Below the pieces are notes generated by a model. The model was not told the origin of the DNA and did not search any database. It saw only the letters and a list, made by a program, of their open reading frames with translations. A program made the translations under genes and the position numbers. A stretch of DNA of 64,000 nucleotides from RUG695 sp050943135 (GTDB lineage: Bacteria > Planctomycetota > Planctomycetia > Pirellulales > Thermoguttaceae). The stretch is taken from assembly GCA_050943135.1 (NCBI GenBank), contig JBMNOP010000011.1, forward strand, positions 38,261 to 102,260, read 5' to 3'. This document shows, in pieces, positions 26,084-35,840 of this stretch (its first letter is position 1; each line of letters begins with the position of its first letter).

Positions 26084-27847
26084 TCAGACTCGCAGGGCAT
26101 CAACCGGGTTGAGTCTCGCCGCACGCAGCGCGGGAATGACACCGGAAATCACCGCGATCAAAACCGACCCGACCACAATCCAGAATACTGTCCAAGGCTC
26201 GATGATCGCCGGAACTTCGTAAAAGTTGTAAACTTCCGGATTGAAGACGTCGTGTCCCATCATCTGAGAAAGCCACGAGGCCAGCGTGTTAATGTTCCGA
26301 ACGAAAATGACCCCGAGAAGCAGACCGAGCCCTGATCCGAGCAAGCCGAGGGCCAACCCGTAATAGAGGAAAATCTGCATCACGCCGAAACCGCTGACCC
26401 CGAGCGATTTGAGAATACCGATATCCCGCGTCTTTTCGACGACCATCATGAAAAAGATTGCCAGGATCCCGAATCCGGCGACCGCGACGATCAGGAAAAG
26501 GAGGACGTTCAGAACGCCGAGTTCGATTGCAACCGCCTCGAGCATATTCGCCTGGGATTCACGCCATGTGCGGATCATAAACAGATGCGAGGGGAACCGG
26601 GGCGAAGACTGGAGTTTGTCGCGCAACTGGTCGATATCGACGCCCGGTTTCGCCTTGATCAGAATATTCGTCGCCATCAGTTTTCCGTCGGCGCCGACCA
26701 TGTTGCGCATGGCTTGGAGCTTTTCGATCGGCACAAAGACGAAACTCTGGTCATAGAGAACCATCCGCGACTCGTACAGGTCGGTCACCGTAAAACGGTC
26801 GGAAACGATCGAAGGGAGGTTATGGTCCGAGCCGAGCGACAGACAGGAAATCGTAACATCGTCGCCCGGAACCACAAAAAGCGGTTCGCAGTAACTCGTC
26901 TTTTTGGTTGCGGGGTCAACCACTTTGTACCGGTTGCCGCTGACCACGCCGATCCCGATGATGACGCCGGTTTCCTGCTGCGTCGCCTTGTCGAAATGGG
27001 GAATAAATTCGTCGTACGCGTCGAGCGGAGAGGCCTCGGAAAGATGGGGCATCCCGGGCTCTTTCGGCTCGTTCGACGGGTCGACCTGCTCGATTTCGTC
27101 GTAGGTGGGTGCCGAGGCCAGGCGGGCCAACGCGGCGGTATAGGGATTGTTATCCGACGCGGGATCCGGAGCCGACGGGGAGCCTTGCGTCGGCTCGACC
27201 TCGGGCGGCGCATCGGCGACGATCGGATCGAAATCGGATTGCGGGACGGGAAGATGACGCGCCGCTTCTTTCTGGCGCACCTGTTCCTGTTTACGGTATT
27301 TCTCGTAAAGGGCATCGGTGCGACGATGATCCCACCCGGCACCGGCCATGGCCGGGCGCTGAACCCCGCGATCGCCTGCCAGGTGGTTCCGGACGTCGTA
27401 ACCGCCTTCCCGCAGCGTGAACGAAACATGGACCCGGTTTTCCGGATGCTGGAGATATTCCGAAAGGGCCGTGACTTTTTCCTGGGTCTCGGGATCGATT
27501 CCGACAAGCTCGACCGGCTTGTTGATCATTTCGCCGGGCGCGATTTCGTAGTTGAGAAGTGCCTGGGTCGAAACGGTCGGCGTTACCGCCTCGACCATAT
27601 CGCCGGCAACCTCCCAGACATCGCGGATTCGAGTCTGAACATCTTCGATTCCGCGCAGACTCGACCACGCGCCGATGGTCACGTCGGAAAGCGCACCGTG
27701 CATGCGGTTTTCCATTTCGCGGGAAAACCCGAGCATCACGGCGTTGACGACGATCATTGTCGCCACGCCGAGGGTCACGCTGATCACGCAGATCAGCGCG
27801 ATATAGCGCGTCAAAAGATAACGCCAGGTCAGAAGAAGTTTATACAT
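26084..27847 (-). CDS. LolC/LolE-like FtsX-domain ABC permease
   Basis: This is the membrane partner of the following ATPase, likely for moving lipoproteins or other lipidated cargo from the inner membrane. The 587-residue product has one N-terminal helix (about 14-38), a large periplasmic domain and three C-terminal helices in the FtsX pattern (VLLFLIVAVAGFGILAIFFMM, then GLALGLLGSGLGLLLGV, then TVFWIVVGSVLIAVISGV). The periplasmic domain carries a Pro/Glu-rich insertion of about 90 residues not typical of LolC/E. It lies between lysS and the ATPase gene. Confidence 0.9.
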   Translation of the reverse strand: MYKLLLTWRYLLTRYIALICVISVTLGVATMIVVNAVMLGFSREMENRMHGALSDVTIGAWSSLRGIEDVQTRIRDVWEVAGDMVEAVTPTVSTQALLNYEIAPGEMINKPVELVGIDPETQEKVTALSEYLQHPENRVHVSFTLREGGYDVRNHLAGDRGVQRPAMAGAGWDHRRTDALYEKYRKQEQVRQKEAARHLPVPQSDFDPIVADAPPEVEPTQGSPSAPDPASDNNPYTAALARLASAPTYDEIEQVDPSNEPKEPGMPHLSEASPLDAYDEFIPHFDKATQQETGVIIGIGVVSGNRYKVVDPATKKTSYCEPLFVVPGDDVTISCLSLGSDHNLPSIVSDRFTVTDLYESRMVLYDQSFVFVPIEKLQAMRNMVGADGKLMATNILIKAKPGVDIDQLRDKLQSSPRFPSHLFMIRTWRESQANMLEAVAIELGVLNVLLFLIVAVAGFGILAIFFMMVVEKTRDIGILKSLGVSGFGVMQIFLYYGLALGLLGSGLGLLLGVIFVRNINTLASWLSQMMGHDVFNPEVYNFYEVPAIIEPWTVFWIVVGSVLIAVISGVIPALRAARLNPVDALRV

Positions 27848-27916
27848 ACTTCCTGTTTCGTTTCGTTAGACGAATCCTTGTCTCGCGAATGGGCGGGCCC
27901 GCAATGAACCGCCGGC

Positions 27917-29458
27917 TCAGTTGAATTTCTCCGGACGCAGGAGCGGGAACAGGATCACTTCCCGAATACCGGTTGTGTTTGTGAGGATCATCACCAGACG
28001 GTCGATCCCGATCCCGAGCCCACCGGCCGGAGGCATTCCGTGCCGGAGCGCCCGAATGAAATCGTGGTCCATCTTGGCCATCGAGTCTTCCTCTTTCTGG
28101 CCGGCCAACTGCTTGCGGAAAAGCTCTTCCTGCAAGTCGGGGTCATTGAGTTCGGTGTAGGCATTGGCCAGTTCCATCCCGTTGATGAACAGCTCAAACC
28201 GTTCGGCGATCGACGGGTCGCCCTGCTTTCGTTTTGTCAGCGGGCAGATCGACGCGGGATAGTCGGTCACAAAGACCGGGCCGTCGAGTTCCCCCTCGAC
28301 CTTCTCTTCAAAGATTTCGTTGAGGATCAGGGCGGGATCTTTCTTGTCGAGGTCTTCGAGCCCGAGCGAAGCGGCGTACGCTTTGACCGCACCGCGGTCG
28401 GTGGGATCGACCCCCGTCTTTTCCCGGAAAAGCTCGAAATAGCTTCGCCGGGCAAACGGGGGGGTGAAATCAAATTCTTTCCCACCCCACTCGATTTTAT
28501 AATCCTTTCCGATCGCCCGGATCGCATCGGTAATGATCTTTTCGGTGATATCCATCATCGAACGGTAATCGCCGTACGCCTGATAGAGCTCCATCATCGT
28601 GAACTCGGGACTGTGGGTCTGGTCGATCCCCTCGTTCCGATAGACGCGACCGATTTCGTAGACACGTTCCATCCCGCCGACCAGAAGTCGCTTGAGATGG
28701 AGCTCGAGCGCGATCCGCAGATAAAGCGGAATATCGAGTGCGTTATGATGCGTTTTGAACGGACGGGCCGCGGCACCTCCGGCCACGGCATGGAGCGTCG
28801 GGCCCTCGATTTCGACAAACCCTTTCCCGGCAAGCGTCTTACGAATCGAGGCCAAGATACGAGACCGGTCGAGCATCCGGGTCATGACCCCTTCGGTATG
28901 GACAAGGTCCATGTAGCGCAGACGGCTACGGAGTTCCGGGTCGGAAAGACCGCTGTGTTTGTCGGGAGGCGTTTCGATCGATTTGCTCAGGAACGTCAGT
29001 TCGGAGGCGAAAACGGTCAGCTCCCCCTTCTGCGTCTTCTTGAATTCGCCATCGACGCCGACGAGGTCTCCCAGATCGAAACAGAGTGCCAATTCCCAGT
29101 TCCGCTCACCGACCTGACTCTTCCCGATCAGGATTTGGATCTGCCCCGTCCAGTCGCGGAGCGTCAGGAAAATCAGTTTCCCCTGACGGCGCTGGAGAAC
29201 GATTCGGCCCGCCACGCGTACGGTCGGGCCGGACATCGGGACCTCGGGCTTACGCCATTGCGCCTGCCCCTCCGGGGGCGGGGCGATCGGCTCACCGACG
29301 ACGATTTCTCCTTCCCGTGCGCGAACCGCTCCGATCGACTCTTGACCGTCGAACCGGCTCCCCCATGGGTCGAGTCCCATTTCGATGATCTTACGCAACT
29401 TTTCGCGACGCGAAGCTTCCAGAACAACGCCCGTGCCGCCCGATTCCTCTCCGGCCAT
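27917..29458 (-). CDS. lysS: Lysyl-tRNA synthetase, class II
   Basis: LysS charges tRNA-Lys. The 513-residue product has the N-terminal OB anticodon-binding domain (VRVAGRIVLQRRQGKLIF) and the class II catalytic core with motif 1 near FVEIEGPTL, motif 2 RVYRNEGIDQTHSPEFTM and motif 3 GLGIGIDRLVM. The usual THNPEFT is THSPEFT here, a mild change. It is the first gene of a long minus-strand run toward the LolC/D-like transporter. Confidence 0.97.
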   Translation of the reverse strand: MAGEESGGTGVVLEASRREKLRKIIEMGLDPWGSRFDGQESIGAVRAREGEIVVGEPIAPPPEGQAQWRKPEVPMSGPTVRVAGRIVLQRRQGKLIFLTLRDWTGQIQILIGKSQVGERNWELALCFDLGDLVGVDGEFKKTQKGELTVFASELTFLSKSIETPPDKHSGLSDPELRSRLRYMDLVHTEGVMTRMLDRSRILASIRKTLAGKGFVEIEGPTLHAVAGGAAARPFKTHHNALDIPLYLRIALELHLKRLLVGGMERVYEIGRVYRNEGIDQTHSPEFTMMELYQAYGDYRSMMDITEKIITDAIRAIGKDYKIEWGGKEFDFTPPFARRSYFELFREKTGVDPTDRGAVKAYAASLGLEDLDKKDPALILNEIFEEKVEGELDGPVFVTDYPASICPLTKRKQGDPSIAERFELFINGMELANAYTELNDPDLQEELFRKQLAGQKEEDSMAKMDHDFIRALRHGMPPAGGLGIGIDRLVMILTNTTGIREVILFPLLRPEKFN

Positions 29459-29642
29459 ACTCTTCTTTACGATTTCTATTTTACGATTTCTGATGCGGTT
29501 TTACCGAAAAAATGAACGTCCTGCCCCCCGGAGAAAAGAATCTCCCATCTCCCTCATTTTGACAAAAAAACCGTGTCCCGTCAATCCCTCTTCATCGCGC
29601 CCGATTTGTGGGGGGAGTGGGGCGGTATTCCCATTTCACCCC

Positions 29643-29672
29643 TTTACAGAGGGGGGGAAGAATGTTTAGAAT
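29643..29672 (+). promoter_or_regulatory. Promoter of the BON-domain gene
   Basis: TTTACA (29643-29648) and TAGAAT (29667-29672) are separated by 18 bp containing a run of seven G. The start codon is about 40 bp past the predicted transcription start. Confidence 0.5.
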
Positions 29673-29717
29673 AGAGATACGAGAAGCGAGCCGCTCTGTC
29701 GGCGTCGGAAAGGGAAC

Positions 29718-30410
29718 ATGATGGCACGAATTCGAGATTTCTTTCTTTGTCTAAACCGAATCACCGGAATTCTTTTACTGGTTTTATCGGTTTGCCCGCC
29801 CTCGCGGCTTGCCGCGCAGCAGTCCGAGACCGCCGAATCGCTCGGGCTGGGAGGCGCTTCCCGTTTCGAGACCGGCTTTGCCCCGATCGCGATCGAGCGG
29901 ACCAGGATCATTCCCGGCGTCCCGTTCAACGTCAAACCGACGATGGACAACCTTGTCTCCAGTTCCAAAACCTCAATGGGAGGGATCCTTAACCGGTTCG
30001 ATACAAGCAAATTCGGACAGATGTTCGGGACCGGCACGACAACAGCCACCCAGGCAACATTGGGGGCCCTCCAAAGAAGGTCGTCCCCGGCTGCCGCCGT
30101 GTCGGCAACGACACCGGGCAAACCGACGACGTATCCTCCCCGGCTTGAGTTCGACGTCGGCGATACAGCCGCGACGGCCGAATCGGTCGATGACGCAACA
30201 AGAGAGAGAATCTACCGGCACGTCTCGGACTTCCTCGCCCGGTATTCACCCAAAACCCCGAAAAGAGACGTGAACCTTCTCTACGACGGGAGAACCCTGA
30301 TCCTCCGCGGAAGGGTCGATTCGGCGTATACCGCCGACATCCTCGCCCTGACCATGGAAATGGAGCCGGGGATCGACAAGGTCGTCAACGAGCTAACCGC
30401 TCCGGAATGA
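29718..30410 (+). CDS. Secreted BON-domain protein
   Basis: The 230-residue protein has a signal peptide (hydrophobic GILLLVLSVC, cleavage near RLAAQQ), a low-complexity middle rich in Thr, Ala and Pro, and a C-terminal BON-like domain (about 175-228, VNLLYDGRTLILRGRVDSAYTADIL ending VVNEL). BON domains are associated with envelope lipid or membrane binding. ATG 29718 and ATG 29721 are both possible. The gene has its own promoter and is divergent from lysS. Confidence 0.75.
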   Translation: MMARIRDFFLCLNRITGILLLVLSVCPPSRLAAQQSETAESLGLGGASRFETGFAPIAIERTRIIPGVPFNVKPTMDNLVSSSKTSMGGILNRFDTSKFGQMFGTGTTTATQATLGALQRRSSPAAAVSATTPGKPTTYPPRLEFDVGDTAATAESVDDATRERIYRHVSDFLARYSPKTPKRDVNLLYDGRTLILRGRVDSAYTADILALTMEMEPGIDKVVNELTAPE

Positions 30411-30513
30411 ATCGTACCGCGACAAGAGCGGTTCCGTCGCCGTGGCGTGCCATCGTCGTACACGTCGAAGGAACCGATCCGGCAAATGTCGTCTCTCTTC
30501 CCTCTTTTGCGGC

Positions 30514-31356
30514 TTAAAAGTCGGCCGGCATCTGCTTGAGCTGCGCGCTGGTGAAGACAGGACCGTCTTTACAGACGTAAAGATGGCCGCAGTTGCAGCG
30601 GCCGCATTTGCCGAGTCCGCATTTCATACGATTCTCAAGACTAGTATAGACCGCTTCGTCGGGAATCCCCATTTCGGCCAAGACCGGGAACGAAAACTTG
30701 ATCATGATCGGGGGACCGACCACAAGCGCCACGGCATTCTCGCCGCTGAGGTTCGCCTCTTTCAGGACGGTCGGAACAAAACCGACCAAACCGTTCCAGT
30801 CGGGGGTTTCCCCACCGGGGTCAACCGTTTGAAGAACCCGGACATTGGGAGCCTTCGCCCATTCGTCGAGGTCCGAACGACAGACAAGGTCACCGACCGA
30901 ACGCGCCCCATAGACGATCGTAATCTTCCCGAACTTTTCGCGGTTTTCGAGCGCATACAGGACGGCGCAACGGATCGGAGGCATCGCGATCCCCCCCGCC
31001 ACGAAGATCAGGTTCTTCCCTTCCCAGGCATCCATCGGATAGTGATTGCCGTAAGGTCCGCGAAACCCGATAACATCGCCCGGCTCGACCTTCCACATCC
31101 CCTCGGTGACCCGCCCGGTCTTCCGAAAACAGAATTCGAGATAGTCTTTCGAATTGGAATTGCAGATATTGAACGTCGATTCGCCGACGCCGAAGACGGA
31201 CCAAAGTCCGAACTGACCGATTTCGAACGAGAAACCCTCGGCGTCGCCGTGATTCTTGAACTTGACGCGAACCAACTTAACGTCCGAGGTTTGCTGCTCG
31301 ACCGCGAGGACTTCCATCAGATACGGTTCGTAGATATTGCTTTGCGTAATACTCAT
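30514..31356 (-). CDS. flxA: FlxA-like FAD/NAD(P)-binding subunit of an Hdr-linked oxidoreductase
   Basis: This is the NAD(P)H-oxidising entry subunit of the FlxABCD-HdrABC complex. The 280-residue product has a ferredoxin-reductase FAD domain (FNICNSNSKDYLEFCFRK), GDVIGFRGPYGNHYP, a nucleotide-binding loop FVAGGIAMPPIRC, and a C-terminal Fe-S motif with four cysteines (KCGLGKCGRCNCGHLYVC). This layout is shared with dihydroorotate dehydrogenase electron-transfer and AsrB proteins. The gene is the last of the seven-gene hdr/flx operon, 31 bp after its neighbour. Confidence 0.88.
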   Translation of the reverse strand: MSITQSNIYEPYLMEVLAVEQQTSDVKLVRVKFKNHGDAEGFSFEIGQFGLWSVFGVGESTFNICNSNSKDYLEFCFRKTGRVTEGMWKVEPGDVIGFRGPYGNHYPMDAWEGKNLIFVAGGIAMPPIRCAVLYALENREKFGKITIVYGARSVGDLVCRSDLDEWAKAPNVRVLQTVDPGGETPDWNGLVGFVPTVLKEANLSGENAVALVVGPPIMIKFSFPVLAEMGIPDEAVYTSLENRMKCGLGKCGRCNCGHLYVCKDGPVFTSAQLKQMPADF

Positions 31357-31387
31357 CGATCTGCTCTTTGATTCCTTATCCTAATCT

Positions 31388-32395
31388 TTATCCTTCCTGA
31401 CCTTCGATGTCTTCGAGCATCGGCTTAACACCGAGCACCGTCGGGCAATAGCGTGTGCAGTTGCCGCAACCGGTGCAGAGAATTTTCCCGAACTTGTCGG
31501 GATAGATCGAAAATTTGTGAAGGAGTCGCTGTCGCTGGCGTGCTCCCTGGTCAGGACGCGGGTTGTGCCCCGAAGCGTGAAGCGTAAAGAGCGCCGACTG
31601 GCAGAAGTCCCAGTTCCTCACGCGGTTCCCTTTCGCGAAACTCCCTTCGTCGACGATATCGAAACAGTGGCACGTCGGGCAGAGGAAGGTGCAAACTCCG
31701 CAACCGACACAGCGTAGCGCGTGTTCGGCCCAGAAGGGGGAATCGAAATGGCTGTCCATCCACTCTTTGCATTTCGCCGGATCGAATGTCACCGGGGGAG
31801 GCGGACACGCCCGACCCGTCTTGTGCGATTCGGAGGTTTTCCCCTCGAAAAGGGCCTCTCCCTTTTCGGTGACCGGACGTACCTCAAACATGCCGTCGGC
31901 CAGATTGTAGAGGATCACATCGGAACCATCGGTATTTTCCGGCGAACCGCCGACCGACGAGCAGAAGCAATCCTCATCGGACTGATGGCAGGCAACGGTC
32001 ACAACCGTTGTCATCTGACGGCGCAACTGATAGAAGCGGTCTTGATAATCCCAGGCGAAAACCTTGTCAAGAATCGGCAGCGACGCAGCTTCACACGGGC
32101 GGCAACCGAAGAGAAGCTGCGGTTTATCGAATTCGGGCGCGTCGGTCAGGGCCACGTCGTTGTGTGTCCGCTTGTAAGCAAGCAGTTTCTCGTGTCGGGG
32201 GAAGAAGAAATCCTTGATCGTGTTGGCGGCCTTCAGCCAGCCGCTCAGCACGATTTTCCCGGACCCTTCTTCATCAATGTACCGGTAAAAGACGCGGTCG
32301 TTATCAAAAGGAACCGGCGCGACAGCCAGCCCCCCATTGCGAATAAAGTCGGCGGCGATCTGCCGCAGGGCGTCGAGAGAAATGATTCGGCTCAT
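31388..32395 (-). CDS. Fe-S subunit of the Flx module (AsrA / sulfhydrogenase-beta-like)
   Basis: The 335-residue protein carries two 4Fe-4S motifs near the C-terminus (CVGCGVCTFLCPTCHC and CTGCGNCTRYCPTVLG). An N-terminal domain contains FGCRPCEAASL and the CHQSDEDCFCSSVGG motif typical of AsrA and sulfhydrogenase beta subunits. It would pass electrons between the flavin subunit and the Hdr core. By position it corresponds to FlxB or FlxC; I cannot settle which. Its start overlaps the previous gene by 4 bp. Confidence 0.85.
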   Translation of the reverse strand: MSRIISLDALRQIAADFIRNGGLAVAPVPFDNDRVFYRYIDEEGSGKIVLSGWLKAANTIKDFFFPRHEKLLAYKRTHNDVALTDAPEFDKPQLLFGCRPCEAASLPILDKVFAWDYQDRFYQLRRQMTTVVTVACHQSDEDCFCSSVGGSPENTDGSDVILYNLADGMFEVRPVTEKGEALFEGKTSESHKTGRACPPPPVTFDPAKCKEWMDSHFDSPFWAEHALRCVGCGVCTFLCPTCHCFDIVDEGSFAKGNRVRNWDFCQSALFTLHASGHNPRPDQGARQRQRLLHKFSIYPDKFGKILCTGCGNCTRYCPTVLGVKPMLEDIEGQEG

Positions 32396-33270
32396 CGAAT
32401 GAAATCCTCCTTATCCGATTCCGAAAAGGTTCCGATCAGCGGCAGGGTGCCGACAGCCGATCCGGCAAGATAGTCGAAGTGCTCCTCGGCCATGTCGGCA
32501 AGGGTCAGGTTGATCAGGTTCAGGTCGATTCCCGCCGGACAGGCCGCCGAACAAGCGCCGCACGAAACACATCGGCCCGCCAAATGGAAAGCTCGCAGGA
32601 TATTCCACGCAAAATTTCCTTGAAGCGAGGCCGAGGTCGGAATCCGGACCGGGCGGTTCTTGTCGGCCACACATCGATTGCAGTAGCAGAGCGGGCAACA
32701 CTGCCGACAGGCGTAACAGCGTACGCACCGCGAAAATTCTTCTTTCCAATAGGCAAGGCGCTCTTCGGGCGAAAGGGCTCGGATCTCGGCAATACGGAGG
32801 TATTTCCCCGACTGCCGTCGCTCTTCCTTGGTCAGGTCTTTCGGAGCGTCTTCGGCCTCGCCGATCACCAGGTCGACATGTTTCGGATAATGGCCGTGGC
32901 AAATCGCGCAACGCGACGAGGGACGGCCCTGATCTTCGTTGACCCCTTTGCAGACCATCCCTATCGCATAGACTTGATCTCGCATGATCTGCGCTTCGTT
33001 TCCGAGGACGACGATGGCACGCGCGTCACACGGTTTGACCACGATCGCGGGTTTACCGAGTCGTTTCACTTCGGGCCGGGTCAGAAAGACAACCAGGTTC
33101 TGATGGCAGTCGCTGTTCCAGACGAGCTGTTCGGCATCTTCGGGCCGGGTGATGAAGACGGGAGTCACCCGGCCGGTTTTTGTTTGGCCGTACCCGATCA
33201 CGACCTTGACCTTCCCTTCCCGAAGAAGTTTCGCGGCCGCCTCTCTCAGTTGATATTCCTGATATTCCAT
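32392..33270 (-). CDS. Fe-S subunit of the Flx module (FrhB-like N-terminus, ferredoxin-like C-terminus)
   Basis: The 292-residue protein begins with a domain like the F420 hydrogenase beta family (KPAIVVKPCDARAIVVLG). Dense cysteine motifs follow, CVRCYACRQCCPLCYCNRC and CVSCGACSAACPAGIDL, enough for two or three clusters. It is the second Fe-S subunit of the FlxABCD module. Spacing is 6 bp from flxD and a 4-bp overlap with the next gene, so subunits are probably made in fixed ratio. Confidence 0.85.
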   Translation of the reverse strand: MEYQEYQLREAAAKLLREGKVKVVIGYGQTKTGRVTPVFITRPEDAEQLVWNSDCHQNLVVFLTRPEVKRLGKPAIVVKPCDARAIVVLGNEAQIMRDQVYAIGMVCKGVNEDQGRPSSRCAICHGHYPKHVDLVIGEAEDAPKDLTKEERRQSGKYLRIAEIRALSPEERLAYWKEEFSRCVRCYACRQCCPLCYCNRCVADKNRPVRIPTSASLQGNFAWNILRAFHLAGRCVSCGACSAACPAGIDLNLINLTLADMAEEHFDYLAGSAVGTLPLIGTFSESDKEDFIR

Positions 33271-33276
33271 TTGCGC

Positions 33277-33732
33277 TTATCTCTCTTCCTTGGACTGGGT
33301 GATCGATGGGTAGTCGCGGTACGGACCGAGTTTTTTCGTCTTGTCAACGATCTCGGTCACGAACTTCTGAAACTTGGCTCCCTCGGCGGCGGAAATCCAC
33401 GAGAAATGGATCCGCTCGGTTTCGATGCCGAGAATGTCGAGGAGTTCCCGCAAGAGAATCCACCGTCGTCGGGCGTGGAAGTTCCCGGCGTTGTAATGGC
33501 AGTCCCCGGGATGGCACCCGGAGACAAGAACCGCGTCGGCACCGACCTCAAAAGCTTTGATGATCAGGTTGAAGTCGACTCGGCCCGTACAGGGAAGACG
33601 GATGATGCGGATGTTCGCCGGATATTCCAACCGGTTAGTCCCTGCCAAGTCGGCGCCGAGGTAGGTGCACCAATTGCAGACGAACGCGATGATTTTCGGC
33701 TCAAACGCCTGATCGGTTTTGGTATTCTCCAT
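33277..33732 (-). CDS. flxD: FlxD/MvhD-type electron-transfer subunit
   Basis: MvhD-type subunits carry a 2Fe-2S cluster and connect an electron-input module to HdrA. The 151-residue product has the family pattern FVCNWCTYLGADLAG, IRLPCTGRVD, and GCHPGDCHYNAGN with conserved cysteines. It sits 18 bp after hdrA, the usual neighbour. Here the input module is flavin-based (FlxA), not a hydrogenase, because no Ni-Fe subunit is nearby. Confidence 0.93.
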   Translation of the reverse strand: MENTKTDQAFEPKIIAFVCNWCTYLGADLAGTNRLEYPANIRIIRLPCTGRVDFNLIIKAFEVGADAVLVSGCHPGDCHYNAGNFHARRRWILLRELLDILGIETERIHFSWISAAEGAKFQKFVTEIVDKTKKLGPYRDYPSITQSKEER

Positions 33733-33750
33733 TTGTTACACGCATTCCTT

Positions 33751-35766
33751 CTATGACAACAGTGACTCGATTGCGGCGTAAACCTCTTCTTCGGTAAACC
33801 CTGCCAGGTCGATCGACTTCGACGGGCAAACCGCTACGCAGGTGCCACACCCCATGCAGAGCCCCGGATTGACCCGGGCGGTATTTTTCACGAGGTTGCC
33901 ATGCCGATCGAGGATCTCTTCGATCGCAATCGCTTCGTAGGGGCACGACTGCACACACATACAACAGGCCGCGCAGAGTGATTCGTCGACATGGGCAATT
34001 TCCGGCTCACGCGTTAACTGGTCTTGACTGAACATGATCAGTACTTTGGCTGCGGCGGCCGAGGCCTGCGCGACCGATTCGGGAATATCTTTCGGTCCCT
34101 GGCATGCGCCGCAAAGGAAGACGCCCGCCGAATTCGTTTCGACCGGACGGAGTTTCGGGTGCGACTCGCTCAGAAAACCGTACTCGTCGTAGCCGACCGA
34201 CAGCTTCTGCGCCAGGGCGGTTGCCCCGTCGGTCGGCGCGATGGCACTGGCCAAGACGACCATATCGGCTTCGATCGTTACCGGTTTGCCGGTCAGGGTA
34301 TCGGCCCCGCGGACGATCAGCTTTTTCACCCCGTCGATCTCTTCTTCGGTAATCTTCGAAACGCGGCCGCGATGATAGATCGCACCGTCCTGTTCGATGG
34401 CACGTCGGACAAACTCGTCGTACTGCTTGCCGCCGGAACGGATATCCATATAAAAGACATAGGCCTCACCGTCGTGTACCTTGTGCCGATAGAGCATCGT
34501 ATGCTTGGCGGTATACATACAGCAGATTTTCGAACAGTAAGAAACCCCTTTGGCGTTGTCGCGCGAGCCGACGCATTGGATGAAGACGATCTTTTGCGGC
34601 ACGCGACCGTCGCTCGGGCGTTTCGGTTCCCCGCCGGTTGGCCCCGAGGCGGAGACCAGCCGTTCGAACTGAAGCGAGTCGATCACATCTTTGTATTTCC
34701 CGTATCCGTATTCGCCGTAGCCGGCAATCTTGGGGTTCGACTGTTCTTTCCCGATCGAGTAGAGCTTGTATCCGGTCGCGATCACCACCGCACCGACCTC
34801 TTCGGTCACGAGCTTGTCTTTGTCGTTGAAATTGATGGCACCGGCAGCACAGTTCTTTTCGCAGACCCCGCATTTTCCGTTCTTAAAGTGGATACAATTG
34901 GCCGAGTCGATCACCGGACGGGCGGGAACTGCCTGCGGAAATGGAATGTAGATGGCGGTACGGTTACCGAGATTGAAGTCGAACGCGTTCGGAATCCTCT
35001 TGTTCGGGCACCCGTTCCAGCAGGTTCCGCAACCGGTACATTTATCGACATCGACATAACGGGCTTTCTGACGAATCGTCACACTGAAGTTCCCGATGTA
35101 TCCCTCCACCTTTTCGACCTCGGAATAGGTCATCAGCCGGATATTCGGGTGTTGGTTCACTTCAACCATGCGGGGAGTCAGAATACACTGCGAGCAGTCG
35201 AGGGTCGGGAACGTTTCGGAAAGCCCTGCCATTTTTCCGCCGATCGACGGTTCCTTTTCGACCAAGATCACCTCGTGCCCGGCGTTGGCAATGTCGAGCG
35301 CCGCTTGAATTCCGGCGACCCCGCCACCGATCACGAGAGCCTTTTTGGTGATCGGAACCTTGATCGGTTCGAGCGGACGACCGTAACGCAACTTTTCGAC
35401 CGCCATACGAATCAGCTCGACCGCTTTGGCTGTCGCCTCTTCTTTATTGGAGTGTACCCAGGAACAGTGTTCGCGGATATTCGCCATTTCGACCAGGTAA
35501 GGGTTCACCCCCGCCTTTTGTGCCGCAGCTCGAAATGTTTTCAGGTGCATGTGGGGCGAGCAGCTGGCCACCACGATGCCGGTTAAGCCGAGCGACTTGA
35601 TCTGATCGATGATCAGCGATTGCCCCGGCTCGCTACACATGTACCTGTAGTGCATGCTGCAATGAACGCCGGGAAGGCTCTCGACCGCCTTCGACACTTT
35701 TTCGACGTCAATATGACGTGCGATATTTTCGCCGCACCAGCAGGTAAAAACACCGATTTTAGCCAT
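33751..35766 (-). CDS. hdrA: Heterodisulfide reductase subunit A-like flavin-bifurcating protein
   Basis: HdrA holds the bifurcating FAD and several 4Fe-4S clusters. The 671-residue product has the N-terminal cysteine domain (GVFTCWCGENIARHID), the FAD loop VIGGGVAGIQAALDIANAG with SIGGKMAGLSETFPTLDCSQC, inserted clusters (CTGCGTCWNGCP; CIHFKNGKCGVCEKNC), a thioredoxin-reductase-like middle, and two C-terminal ferredoxin motifs (CAACCMCVQSCP; CMGCGTCVAVCP). No selenocysteine or frameshift is seen. It would split electrons between ferredoxin and a disulfide through HdrBC. Confidence 0.95.
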   Translation of the reverse strand: MAKIGVFTCWCGENIARHIDVEKVSKAVESLPGVHCSMHYRYMCSEPGQSLIIDQIKSLGLTGIVVASCSPHMHLKTFRAAAQKAGVNPYLVEMANIREHCSWVHSNKEEATAKAVELIRMAVEKLRYGRPLEPIKVPITKKALVIGGGVAGIQAALDIANAGHEVILVEKEPSIGGKMAGLSETFPTLDCSQCILTPRMVEVNQHPNIRLMTYSEVEKVEGYIGNFSVTIRQKARYVDVDKCTGCGTCWNGCPNKRIPNAFDFNLGNRTAIYIPFPQAVPARPVIDSANCIHFKNGKCGVCEKNCAAGAINFNDKDKLVTEEVGAVVIATGYKLYSIGKEQSNPKIAGYGEYGYGKYKDVIDSLQFERLVSASGPTGGEPKRPSDGRVPQKIVFIQCVGSRDNAKGVSYCSKICCMYTAKHTMLYRHKVHDGEAYVFYMDIRSGGKQYDEFVRRAIEQDGAIYHRGRVSKITEEEIDGVKKLIVRGADTLTGKPVTIEADMVVLASAIAPTDGATALAQKLSVGYDEYGFLSESHPKLRPVETNSAGVFLCGACQGPKDIPESVAQASAAAAKVLIMFSQDQLTREPEIAHVDESLCAACCMCVQSCPYEAIAIEEILDRHGNLVKNTARVNPGLCMGCGTCVAVCPSKSIDLAGFTEEEVYAAIESLLS

Positions 35767-35840
35767 GATCGTTTAATTCCCGTCTCGTTTTGATTCCCGT
35801 CTCTTGGTGTGTAAAATGTTCCGCCCGGAAGAGCGGGTCT